NCBI GenBank assembly: GCA_963739235.1
Contig: CAVTZY010000034.1
Span: 62,001-126,000, forward strand
Direction of reading: 5' to 3'
Length of the DNA stretch: 64,000 bases
Source of the DNA: JAFNAG01 sp963739235
Lineage (GTDB): Bacteria; Acidobacteriota; UBA6911
Position 1 is the first letter of the stretch. Every line of letters begins with the position of its first letter. The translations under genes were made by a program, and so were the position numbers. This document shows, piece by piece, positions 25,234 through 32,495 of this stretch. Below the pieces are notes generated by a model. The model was not told the DNA's origin. It did not search any database and was given only the letters and a program-made list of their open reading frames with translations.

Positions 25234-25488
25234 CTACTGCCGGCTTGCTTGGTCGCTGATTTGCTGTGGAGTGAGCCCGGGCAGATCCGATAGGAATTTT
25301 TCCAGCTCGCGCCGGATGATCACGATCCTGCCGGCCAGCCGCCGGAATGGTACTTGGCGCCGTGCGATCCGGTTACGCCAGCTCTGGACCGTGCCGCCGT
25401 ATACCTGTGCGACTGTGTGCAGGTCCATCAGCTCGCCCGCCATGGTCCGCAGCGGTCGGGCTTTTGCGGGTTGTTTTTCTGTTGTCAT
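25234..25488 (-). CDS. excisionase-like HTH protein, copy 1
   Basis: 84 residues. MDLHTVAQVYGGTVQSWRNR then IARRQVPFRRLAGRIVIIRR and ELEKFLSDLPG form the helix-turn-helix and wing of excisionase/MerR-type small DNA-binding proteins. AGGAGG precedes ATG 25488. It is clearly paralogous to the gene at 26534-26776. Probably a recombination directionality factor or operon regulator. Confidence 0.75.
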   Translation of the reverse strand: MTTEKQPAKARPLRTMAGELMDLHTVAQVYGGTVQSWRNRIARRQVPFRRLAGRIVIIRRELEKFLSDLPGLTPQQISDQASRQ

Positions 25489-25603
25489 ACTCCATCCTCC
25501 TGTTGTCCTGATGTAATCATTACTTGCGCGATTATGCGGGGTATGGTAGCATTCTCCAAGTTTTTGCTATAACGTGCATATAACATCTTGCGGAGTAAAG
25601 AAA

Positions 25604-26455
25604 TTGAAACACATGGGACTGCTCACGATGCAGGGAGAAATTGACAGGGCCTTTCCATCCTCCGGCTTGCCGGTCCCGAAGTCGGTTACGATTGACGGGG
25701 ATCGCTTAAGATGGAAGCTCAAAAACGAATGGCGCGAATATCCGCCAGCGAAACTACTGGATGCATTCCTATCACTTGACCCGCACAAACCGCGGCGGAT
25801 CCGCGACTATGCCCAGGCCTACGGCGTCCTCGATATTTGCAGTTGTGGTTTGCCGAACTGCAAACGCAAATCAGATCACGGGCAACCGAATTTCAGAGAG
25901 GACACTGAGGACATGTGCCTCTACGGGTGGGACTCACTTGCATCATGGGGACACTTCATCCGCCGTGCCAAGGCAATCGTAAATGCGCTCGCCAGACTTC
26001 ACGATGGCAAGCCAGCAGATTTAGAAAATCTCTGGCCGTGGTCTGACAATTTCGGTTTGTTGCCTGGAGTGTCTGATAGGCTTGGTTCGCCGGTCGAAGG
26101 CATAAGAAACCAACAATATTTTATAGTAGATGAGATTCAACACTGGCTGGATCAAGGTGAAGTGACGCCTTGTTTCCAGTGGTTCGACAAAGCACAATTC
26201 TCTTTCCATACCCTGTCTCTGTTTGGCCATCTCGGTATGCAACTCGCTTTGATGGCTGCTCGGTCTGATGGACTTTCGGTGTGCTCCGGTTGCGGCACAG
26301 GATACTCGCCAGAGAGGCGCCCGAAAGCAGGATTTCGCAATTACTGCAATGACTGTCGAACACACGGAGTTCCTGTGCGCGACGCAATGCGGGATTATCG
26401 AGCCAGCAAATCTACTCCAACATCCGCACGGAAGACTCAAGCTAAGCGAAAATAG
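25604..26455 (+). CDS. unknown protein with C-terminal zinc ribbon (possible cargo)
   Basis: The only plus-strand gene of the element, about 283 residues. GGAG lies 8 nt before TTG 25604, so that start is preferred over GTG 25574 or ATG 25613. The N-terminal two-thirds has Trp-rich segments (RLRWKLKNEWREYPPAKLLD; CLYGWDSLASWGHFIRRAKA) and a small CSCGLPNCKRK cluster. The C-terminus has CSGCGTGYSPERRPKAGFRN then YCNDC, a four-Cys zinc ribbon, and a Lys/Arg-rich tail. I do not recognise the family. Its opposite orientation between the two excisionase-like genes suggests an independently expressed accessory gene. Confidence 0.65.
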   Translation: MKHMGLLTMQGEIDRAFPSSGLPVPKSVTIDGDRLRWKLKNEWREYPPAKLLDAFLSLDPHKPRRIRDYAQAYGVLDICSCGLPNCKRKSDHGQPNFREDTEDMCLYGWDSLASWGHFIRRAKAIVNALARLHDGKPADLENLWPWSDNFGLLPGVSDRLGSPVEGIRNQQYFIVDEIQHWLDQGEVTPCFQWFDKAQFSFHTLSLFGHLGMQLALMAARSDGLSVCSGCGTGYSPERRPKAGFRNYCNDCRTHGVPVRDAMRDYRASKSTPTSARKTQAKRK

Positions 26456-26533
26456 GACATGGTTGTATATGGGCTCAGCTGCGATCGTTCCACCTGAGCC
26501 AATACAGAGAGAATTTTTTCGCGGCTCTCACAA

Positions 26534-26776
26534 CTACAATCCGTCTTTTGCGGATCGCTTGATTTCGGCTAGGTGGACGCCGGGTAAATCAGCAATCAAC
26601 TGATCCAACTCCCGCCTGACAATCAATATCCGCCCGCCAAGCCGACGATACGGTATTTGCTTCCGAGCAATTCGAGCCCGCCACGCCGCCGGCGTCCCGC
26701 CATAAATCCTTGCCGTAGCCTGTATATCAAGTAGTTCTGAATTTGCTTTGTATTGCGCTCCCTCTCGCGTCTTCAT
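26534..26776 (-). CDS. excisionase-like HTH protein, copy 2
   Basis: 80 residues from ATG 26776 (GGAGG, 8 nt spacing; a longer frame to 26812 lacks this). LLDIQATARIYGGTPAAWRA then RIARKQIPYRRLGGRILIVR parallels the copy at 25234-25488. It is the last gene before the right attachment site, the usual place for an excisionase. Confidence 0.78.
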   Translation of the reverse strand: MKTREGAQYKANSELLDIQATARIYGGTPAAWRARIARKQIPYRRLGGRILIVRRELDQLIADLPGVHLAEIKRSAKDGL

Positions 26777-26912
26777 CGGTGTGTCCTCCAATAGGACTTT
26801 ATTGGTTTGCATCAGGTTAAAAAGACTGTAGTGAAAATCGTAGGTGAATTCCAGCCTAAATCAGAAAATATGTGATTAATTCAGATATATACCCCATATG
26901 TACTGAAACCCG

Positions 26913-26937
26913 CTGTGGGAGCGGGTCTCAGTGTGTT
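26913..26937. terminator. hairpin near the right end of the element
   Basis: GAAACCCGCT pairs with AGCGGGTCTC (one G-T) around a short loop. It could block transcription entering from the chromosome through the right att copy or leaving the element. No long T-run on either strand. Confidence 0.5.
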
Positions 26938-26967
26938 TTCATCGTGTTAGGATATTGCGCTTTTGTA

Positions 26968-27010
26968 GCTTAAAAGGCAGATGCTCTGCCGACTGAGCTA
27001 ACGGCCCATC
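26968..27010. repeat. attachment site, right end (att core)
   Basis: Second copy of the 43-bp core. Beyond the anticodon loop the sequence diverges from a tRNA, so this is only the 5' half of tRNA-Lys. DNA from 27011 rightward is the original upstream flank of the tRNA gene. Confidence 0.93.
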
Positions 27011-27180
27011 CGATGGGCGGCATGATTGCCGGAATTCACTGCATAAATATCCGCCCGAATCTCCGTTTGACGCCCGATAAAGTAGCATGATAAAAGCCGG
27101 TTGCATAGACTGATTTTAGCGCCGAGCACATCAAAACGGCAATTTTGGGTAAGGACGCGGGGGGCAAAGTCGCGTCAAAA

Positions 27181-27300
27181 AGATAGACGCAGAGGGCGCT
27201 GAGAAAAGCTGATGGCCGCAGAGGTCTTTGGATGCGGATTGCGCTAAGCCACCCTGGTCTCTGCGATCTTTGATTCTTCGCGGTGCTCTCTGGGTTGAGC
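27181..27300. repeat. dispersed GCAGAG-rich repeat, copy C
   Basis: GACGCAGAGGGCGCTGAGAA at the left and inverse words (CTCTGCGATC, CTCTGGGTTGAG) at the right give an imperfect inverted repeat, related to the other copies. Otherwise 27011-27325 holds no gene. Confidence 0.6.
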
Positions 27301-27325
27301 TGTCAGGATCCGTGCTTACTGCCCT

Positions 27326-28054
27326 TCAAACTTCTGCCCAGTCGCTCAGGAACGTCAGGTCCTGGAGGAGCGCCACTTTCCTGCTGTAGGCAGCCAGCAT
27401 GTAGAGAGCCAGTTCGGCATCTTGCGGATGGGCGTAATATGCATTGCGGGTGGCAGCAATATGGTCATCGATCAGCCTGAGGTTGACCTGAAGCTCGGCA
27501 TAGATCCGCGGATCCAGGCTCGGTTTCTGCTTTTCGACAATCGCGTTCAGCTGCTGGATCGCCTTGAGGTATTCCTGCTCGGCCAGCTGAATCGATTGCA
27601 GCGCATACTCGAGACTCTTTTCCCCGGATGTTCCTGCCCGGCCGGCTACCTGCTGCGAAACCAGAGTCTCCCTCGAACGGTAATGCTCGACGATGAGCAG
27701 AGTTCCCGTCACAGAGACCGCAACGAGCAGCATTGCGGCGATGGCTTGCCGGGCCCAGAATGAGGCTGGTAGGAGCGCGCTCAGCCAGCGCACGCCGCCC
27801 GTGCGCCGGGCCTTCGCCATTGCCACCGCAGAGTCCTCGAGCGCGCCCTTCCACAGGTCAGGCGAAACTTCCAGAGCTCTCTCTGTCCTGGCCGCGTAAG
27901 TCTCGTAGATTCCCGCTTCGCGCTCCAGCGCCGCCAGCTGCTGCCGGCAGAACCCACAATCCTGCAGGTGGGCAGTAACCTCCGCAGCCGCCTTTGTTTC
28001 TAGCTCGCCGTAGTGATAATCCTCAATCAACCTGGCAATCTGGTCACATTTCAT
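27326..28054 (-). CDS. anti-sigma factor with zinc-finger (zf-HC2-like) domain
   Basis: 242 residues from ATG 28054. The N-terminal cytoplasmic domain has YHYGEL...H..DCGFCRQQL, the His-x3-Cys-x2-Cys zinc anti-sigma motif. One membrane helix lies at about 100-125 (AIAAMLLVAVSVTGTLLIVE), followed by a periplasmic helical region. It directly follows the sigma factor gene (9 bp after its stop), its presumed target. Regulated release by membrane stress is typical of the family. Confidence 0.88.
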   Translation of the reverse strand: MKCDQIARLIEDYHYGELETKAAAEVTAHLQDCGFCRQQLAALEREAGIYETYAARTERALEVSPDLWKGALEDSAVAMAKARRTGGVRWLSALLPASFWARQAIAAMLLVAVSVTGTLLIVEHYRSRETLVSQQVAGRAGTSGEKSLEYALQSIQLAEQEYLKAIQQLNAIVEKQKPSLDPRIYAELQVNLRLIDDHIAATRNAYYAHPQDAELALYMLAAYSRKVALLQDLTFLSDWAEV

Positions 28055-28062
28055 GATCCACC

Positions 28063-28815
28063 TCACTTCCCGGGCACCCTGCGTGTCATGTACGACTGCA
28101 GCTGTTCCCTCATCTGCTGTCGCGCCCGATGCAGATCGGTTTTAAGTTTCCCGATGGACGAACCCGTAATCAGGGAGATCTCCTCATAGCGCATCTTGCT
28201 GAATAACTTCAGAACGAAAACCAACCGCTGGTCTTCGGATAGACTGATGAGCGCGCGCCGGATGATGCGCTGCAACTCCTCCGACATGAAGTTCTCGTCA
28301 GGGCCTGCCTTCTCATCGTGAACGGCCAAAAATGCAATATCGTCCAGCCCGACCTCGCGACGGCGCCGCCGCTGATCCCGGATTGCCTCCCGCGCCACAT
28401 TGCGGGCGATCCCAAACAACCAGGTGGACAGCTTAATCCCTACCGGCATCTGCGCCAGGCCGCGGTGCGCGCGCAAAAATGTCTCCTGGGTCAACTCTTC
28501 CGAACGCGCTCTGTCGCCCAGGAAATGAAAGATGAATGCCAGAATCGGCCTGCCAAAGCGTTGAAAGATGTCTCGAAATGCTTCCGGGTCGCCCGCGCGC
28601 GCACGGTCTAGAACCCCGGGGACGGCCCGGTCATCCAAGGTATGGCTGTTGCCCAGCCCTTTATCATCCGCCAAACCCGGCACCCCTTGCCGATCCCTCC
28701 GGGCCTTGCGCAACCCTGTCGTTATCAGGCGCAGCTTGCCCCCGTGTTCCGGTGCCCCGTCATCTCGCACTGTCATGGTCGACTGAAGCATAGGATCTCT
28801 TGTCGGGCTATGCAA
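28063..28815 (-). CDS. ECF-type RNA polymerase sigma factor
   Basis: Up to 250 residues. Region 2 reads DPEAFRDIFQRFGRPILAFI and RSEELTQETFLRAHRGLAQM; region 4 reads EDQRLVFVLKLFSKMRYEEI then SLITGSSIGKLKTDLHRARQ. The first 60-70 residues are unusual for the family and may not be translated; starts at 28815, 28791 or a later GTG are possible. Co-directional with the anti-sigma gene. The DUF4097 gene upstream may be part of the same regulon. Confidence 0.9.
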   Translation of the reverse strand: MHSPTRDPMLQSTMTVRDDGAPEHGGKLRLITTGLRKARRDRQGVPGLADDKGLGNSHTLDDRAVPGVLDRARAGDPEAFRDIFQRFGRPILAFIFHFLGDRARSEELTQETFLRAHRGLAQMPVGIKLSTWLFGIARNVAREAIRDQRRRRREVGLDDIAFLAVHDEKAGPDENFMSEELQRIIRRALISLSEDQRLVFVLKLFSKMRYEEISLITGSSIGKLKTDLHRARQQMREQLQSYMTRRVPGK

Positions 28816-28846
28816 GAACCAGTGGAGTACTCCTGCATTGCTTCAT

Positions 28847-29656
28847 CTAGTTTTTCCCTACATCCTTGACCAGACCAACCCCTCCGGAAACGCTCGTGAT
28901 CCGAATGTTGTTCGTACCGGCTCCTAATCGGCCGCGGGCTGAGAATCCGGGAGCATAGCGTCTCTGTTGAACCTCAATGTCGAAATCCGTCGTCAGCCTG
29001 CCGCTCAAGGTAGACATGGTGACATTGGCATCCAGAGTGGACGGGACCTTGACGTGCACGCTCCCGCTTATCGACCTGAACTCCATGTCCCCGGGGCCTT
29101 CGATCTGTTTGAGATACACATCCACATTGCCGCTGGTCGAAGAGGCGCTGACCATGCCGTTGACATTCTGCACGGTTACATTGCCGCTGGTCGACGACGC
29201 GCTCACAGCGCCGGTGATATTCTGAAGCTGAACCAGACCGCTGATACTCTCCGCTTTCACACGGCCGCTGACGTTCGTGAGGTAAACATTGCCGCTGAAC
29301 GAGCGGATGAGGTCAAAGTTGTACCTGACATCGCGCGGCACGCGCACCCGGTAGTTGACACTGGCGTCGCAATTGCAGTTCTCAGGGTAATGGACGTCCA
29401 CGTCGATCCGGTTCTCCGTGCTTCGATCCACGATCTCAACTCGGTCGCGGTTACGCCCCACCTTAAGACCTTCCACCTCAACCTTGGTGCCGTCGTAGCC
29501 CTGAACCCTGACCTCTCCCGAAATGCTCCGGATCCGGATTGTGCCGTCCGGCGCCAAGGAGTAACTTTTCTGAAAATCCTGAGCCATACCGGCAACGCCG
29601 CATATTAACCCGGCGGAGAGCGCCGCTATGGCTATGCGAAGCGCATTGTTTTTCAT
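28847..29656 (-). CDS. secreted DUF4097-type beta-repeat protein
   Basis: 269 residues with a signal peptide (ALRIAIAALSAGLICGVAGM). The mature part is a right-handed-helix-like series of repeats such as GRVKAESISGLVQLQNITGA, VSASSTSGNVTVQNVNG and VSASSTSGNVDVYLKQIEG. DUF4097 proteins are widespread near anti-sigma systems; the role is unknown. GAGGAGG precedes ATG 29656. It is followed by the sigma/anti-sigma pair on the same strand. Confidence 0.88.
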   Translation of the reverse strand: MKNNALRIAIAALSAGLICGVAGMAQDFQKSYSLAPDGTIRIRSISGEVRVQGYDGTKVEVEGLKVGRNRDRVEIVDRSTENRIDVDVHYPENCNCDASVNYRVRVPRDVRYNFDLIRSFSGNVYLTNVSGRVKAESISGLVQLQNITGAVSASSTSGNVTVQNVNGMVSASSTSGNVDVYLKQIEGPGDMEFRSISGSVHVKVPSTLDANVTMSTLSGRLTTDFDIEVQQRRYAPGFSARGRLGAGTNNIRITSVSGGVGLVKDVGKN

Positions 29657-29746
29657 CTCAACCCCCTCCTCGCGTCGCCACATCTTCGTGTACAATCGCT
29701 ATGTCGCAACGCTCACCAAGTTAATGACATATTTGGAGAAAAGGTT

Positions 29747-31030
29747 TCAAAAAGCAGGATAAGACGTAATAATTGTTTCCGTCCGATCCGGCCCCGTGGA
29801 AATGACTGAGATCTCGGTTTTGACGAGATTGGAGACGCGCTTCAAGTAGTCTTGGGCGAGCACAGGCAGGTCGTTGTAGTCGCTGGTTCCCGCAGTGGGC
29901 TGTTTCCATCCCACAAGGGTCATGTATTCGGGTTTGCACTGCTCCAGTACGTGAATTTCGGGAGGGAACGAATCAAGCAGCTGACCTCGATACCGATAGC
30001 CTGTACAAATCTTGATCTCTGGAAGATGGTCCAGCACATCCAGTTTGGTGACGGCCAGCGAATCGAGGTTATTGATCATGCGCGCGTAGCGGACCACCAT
30101 GGCATCAAACCAACCGCAGCGGCGCGGGCGACCGGTCGAAGCGCCGAACTCCTGTCCACGACCGCGGATCGACTCACCGATTGTGTCGGTCAGCTCCGTG
30201 GGGAACGGCCCCTCGCCGACGCGCGTGGTATAAGCCTTGACGATCCCGACCACGCCATCGATGCGCGTCGGCCCTACGCCCGTGCCGACGCATGCCCCGC
30301 CTGCGGTTGCACTCGATGCGGTGACGAACGGGTAGGTGCCATGATCAACGTCGAGGAGCGTTCCCTGGGCCCCTTCGAAGAGCACATGCTTCCCTTCGTC
30401 CATCGAGCGATTCAGATAAAATGCCGTGTCAGTAAAATAGGAGGACAGTTCCTCGTTCAGCCCCCGGATTTTTTCGTATAGCTCATCCGTCGAAACAAGC
30501 TGCGTTCCGCGGGGCAGAAGTGACTGCTTCTCGCGCACTATGTCGGCCAGGGCGGCGCGCAACACCTCGGGAGTTGCAAGATCACAGACCCGCAATCCAC
30601 GACGGCCAATCTTGTCTTCGTAGGAAGGCCCAATGCCTCGATTAGTCGTGCCGATACGCCGGCTGCCGCGGCGTTCTTCGTCAGCACTTTCGATGACACG
30701 GTGATAGGGGAGAATCAGGTGGCAGCGGTTGCTGATGAACAGGCGGTTGCGGCAGCTTATGCCCGCGGCTGCGAGCATTTCAATTTCCTGCTTTAATGCC
30801 TCGAGATCGAGGACTACGCCATTCCCGATTACACAGGTCTTCTCGGGATGAAGTATTCCCGAGGGAATCAGGTGAAGGACAAATGTTTTGCCGGCGGCGA
30901 GGATGGTGTGGCCGGCATTATGGCCGCCCTGATAGCGCGCCACGACGTCGAAATGCCGAGTAAGCAGATCAACGATCTTGCCCTTTCCTTCGTCGCCCCA
31001 CTGGGCGCCCACGACGATCAGGTTGGCCAT
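29747..31030 (-). CDS. purA: adenylosuccinate synthetase
   Basis: GTP-dependent ligation of IMP and aspartate, the first committed step to AMP. The 427-residue length is standard. Motifs: GAQWGDEGKGKIVD at the N-terminus, GGHNAGHTI, the QGTLLDVDHGTYPFVTASSA segment, TGRPRRCGWFDAM and C-terminal GPDRTETI. It lies 128 bp downstream of trxA on the same strand. Confidence 0.97.
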   Translation of the reverse strand: MANLIVVGAQWGDEGKGKIVDLLTRHFDVVARYQGGHNAGHTILAAGKTFVLHLIPSGILHPEKTCVIGNGVVLDLEALKQEIEMLAAAGISCRNRLFISNRCHLILPYHRVIESADEERRGSRRIGTTNRGIGPSYEDKIGRRGLRVCDLATPEVLRAALADIVREKQSLLPRGTQLVSTDELYEKIRGLNEELSSYFTDTAFYLNRSMDEGKHVLFEGAQGTLLDVDHGTYPFVTASSATAGGACVGTGVGPTRIDGVVGIVKAYTTRVGEGPFPTELTDTIGESIRGRGQEFGASTGRPRRCGWFDAMVVRYARMINNLDSLAVTKLDVLDHLPEIKICTGYRYRGQLLDSFPPEIHVLEQCKPEYMTLVGWKQPTAGTSDYNDLPVLAQDYLKRVSNLVKTEISVISTGPDRTETIITSYPAF

Positions 31031-31158
31031 GAAAATGGTCTCGGTTTGGTGGAGAAGCCCGTGTGCATCAAGTCAAGAGAGCACATTCCGTTTATTGCTT
31101 CCGCAAACTGCTGCAGACTGGCAGTGACTGGGCGGGATGTCCCTCCTGTGCTGCCGGA

Positions 31159-31485
31159 TCACAGGTGATTATCGATCATCTTGGAGATCGTGTCTTTGGT
31201 CGTGTTGCCCACGATCTGTTCCTTAATCACACCGGCTTTAAAGAGAAGAAGAGTGGGAATTCCCCGGATGTTGTACTTTCCGGCAGTAACCATGTTTTCG
31301 TCTACGTTAAGCTTTACGACTTTGGCTTTGCCCTCGTACTTCTCGGCAACCGCCTCTACCGCCGGCGCCAGCATCCGGCAAGGTGCGCACCAGGCAGCCC
31401 AGAAATCGACAAGAACCGGGATGGTGGAATTCAGTACTTCGGTTTCAAAATTCTGATCCCCAACCTCCCCAACTTTTCCACTCAT
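31159..31485 (-). CDS. trxA: thioredoxin
   Basis: 108 residues with the active site WAAWCAPCRM (Cys-Ala-Pro-Cys rather than the commoner Cys-Gly-Pro-Cys) and cis-Pro in IRGIPTLLLFKAG. General cytoplasmic disulfide reductant. GGGAGGG precedes ATG 31485, and a strong promoter lies at 31548-31576. Confidence 0.95.
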   Translation of the reverse strand: MSGKVGEVGDQNFETEVLNSTIPVLVDFWAAWCAPCRMLAPAVEAVAEKYEGKAKVVKLNVDENMVTAGKYNIRGIPTLLLFKAGVIKEQIVGNTTKDTISKMIDNHL

Positions 31486-31547
31486 AATCGTATCCCTCCC
31501 AGAGTTATGATAGCAGGCGCACGACCTGTCGTTCCGAGCGACCGATA

Positions 31548-31576
31548 ATTATGTGAGCCGGATCTAACCTTGTCAA
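31548..31576 (-). promoter_or_regulatory. trxA: consensus sigma-70-type promoter of trxA
   Basis: Minus strand TTGACA (31571-31576), 17-bp spacer, CATAAT (31548-31553). It overlaps the divergent rsmA start region, so expression of the two genes may interfere. Confidence 0.75.
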
Positions 31577-31581
31577 GACAA

Positions 31582-32409
31582 ATGAAAACGATCCCCAAGA
31601 AGCGCTACGGGCAACATTTTCTTAGAGATACAGGGATTTTGAACCGCATCGTCGGGCTCATCTCCCCGACCCGTAATGATCTCATTCTCGAAATAGGCGG
31701 GGGCGAAGGCGCCCTGTCCACCAGATTGGCGCCAGAGGTTCTCAGGCTGCTGGTCATGGAGATCGACAGGGACCTGATTCCGAGCCTTACCCGGTCTCTG
31801 GCTCCCTATCCATACACCGAAGTCCTCGAACAGGATGTCCTGCACGCGGATCTTGCCGCCATCACGTCTCCCTACCTGTCCCCCGGAGTGCGCCTGCGGA
31901 TCGTCGGGAACCTGCCCTACAACATCGGCACCGCCATCATCGAAAAACTGCTGTTTCAGGGGTTACCAATTGAAGATATGATATTTATGCTTCAACTTGA
32001 AACCGCCGAGCGGATCAATGCCAGTCCCGGTTCAAAGGACTATGGTTACTTCTCCGTATTCTGCCAACACCTCTGCGAGACCCGATTGGGGCTCAAGGTT
32101 TCCCCCGCATGCTTCGTGCCCAGGCCGAAGGTTCATTCGGCAATGATCACCTTACGGCCTCGAAATAGAAGTCGCATGCCTGATTCAGAGAGCTGTTTTC
32201 TGAGGATTACCAGGGCCGCTTTCGCCTATCGCCGCAAGAAACTTGCCAACTCCCTTCGGCAGGACCCGGAATTGGGACCTCCGGCAGAAGCCATTCTCAA
32301 TCTTGCCGGCATCGACGGCACGCGGCGCGCAGAAGATCTCTCGGTCGGTGAGTATGAACACCTGGCCGAGGTATTTCGCGATTTCAGCGCGCAGACCTCC
32401 AGAGCATAG
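31582..32409 (+). CDS. rsmA: 16S rRNA dimethyladenosine transferase (KsgA)
   Basis: S-adenosylmethionine-dependent dimethylation of two adjacent adenosines near the 3' end of 16S rRNA during 30S maturation. KRYGQHFLRD, the SAM site LEIGGGEGALSTRL, motif IV GNLPYNIGTAII, and CFVPRPKVHSAMI are diagnostic. ATG 31582 is preferred; TTG 31570 lies in the trxA -35 box. No good ribosome site is seen. It heads a plus-strand series with RNase J and ftsK. Confidence 0.95.
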   Translation: MKTIPKKRYGQHFLRDTGILNRIVGLISPTRNDLILEIGGGEGALSTRLAPEVLRLLVMEIDRDLIPSLTRSLAPYPYTEVLEQDVLHADLAAITSPYLSPGVRLRIVGNLPYNIGTAIIEKLLFQGLPIEDMIFMLQLETAERINASPGSKDYGYFSVFCQHLCETRLGLKVSPACFVPRPKVHSAMITLRPRNRSRMPDSESCFLRITRAAFAYRRKKLANSLRQDPELGPPAEAILNLAGIDGTRRAEDLSVGEYEHLAEVFRDFSAQTSRA

Positions 32410-32495
32410 CCCGCGGGTCCGGGGGAAATTACCAAGGCTGCAAAACAACGAAAGTCATGTAATATGTTACACTTGTTCCTTTGAGGGATGAACTC

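Larger units (their letters stand above)
18272..27010. mobile_element. integrative element in tRNA-Lys, about 8.7 kb
   Basis: Bounded by the 43-bp tRNA-derived direct repeats, with a tyrosine recombinase at the left end and an excisionase-like gene near the right. Nearly all genes are on the minus strand and read toward the integrase; only 25604-26455 is plus. Content: integrase and an integrase remnant, a ribbon-helix-helix protein, HTH and zinc-binding small proteins, DUF5681, a replication protein with an iteron-like array, two excisionase-like paralogues and a plus-strand gene of unknown role. No structural phage or conjugation genes are recognisable, which suggests a satellite or mobilisable island. 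Confidence 0.93.

Noticed and set aside
26968..27010. Second tRNA-Lys gene
   Set aside because: Only the 5' half is present; the 3' half does not fold. It is the right attachment site.
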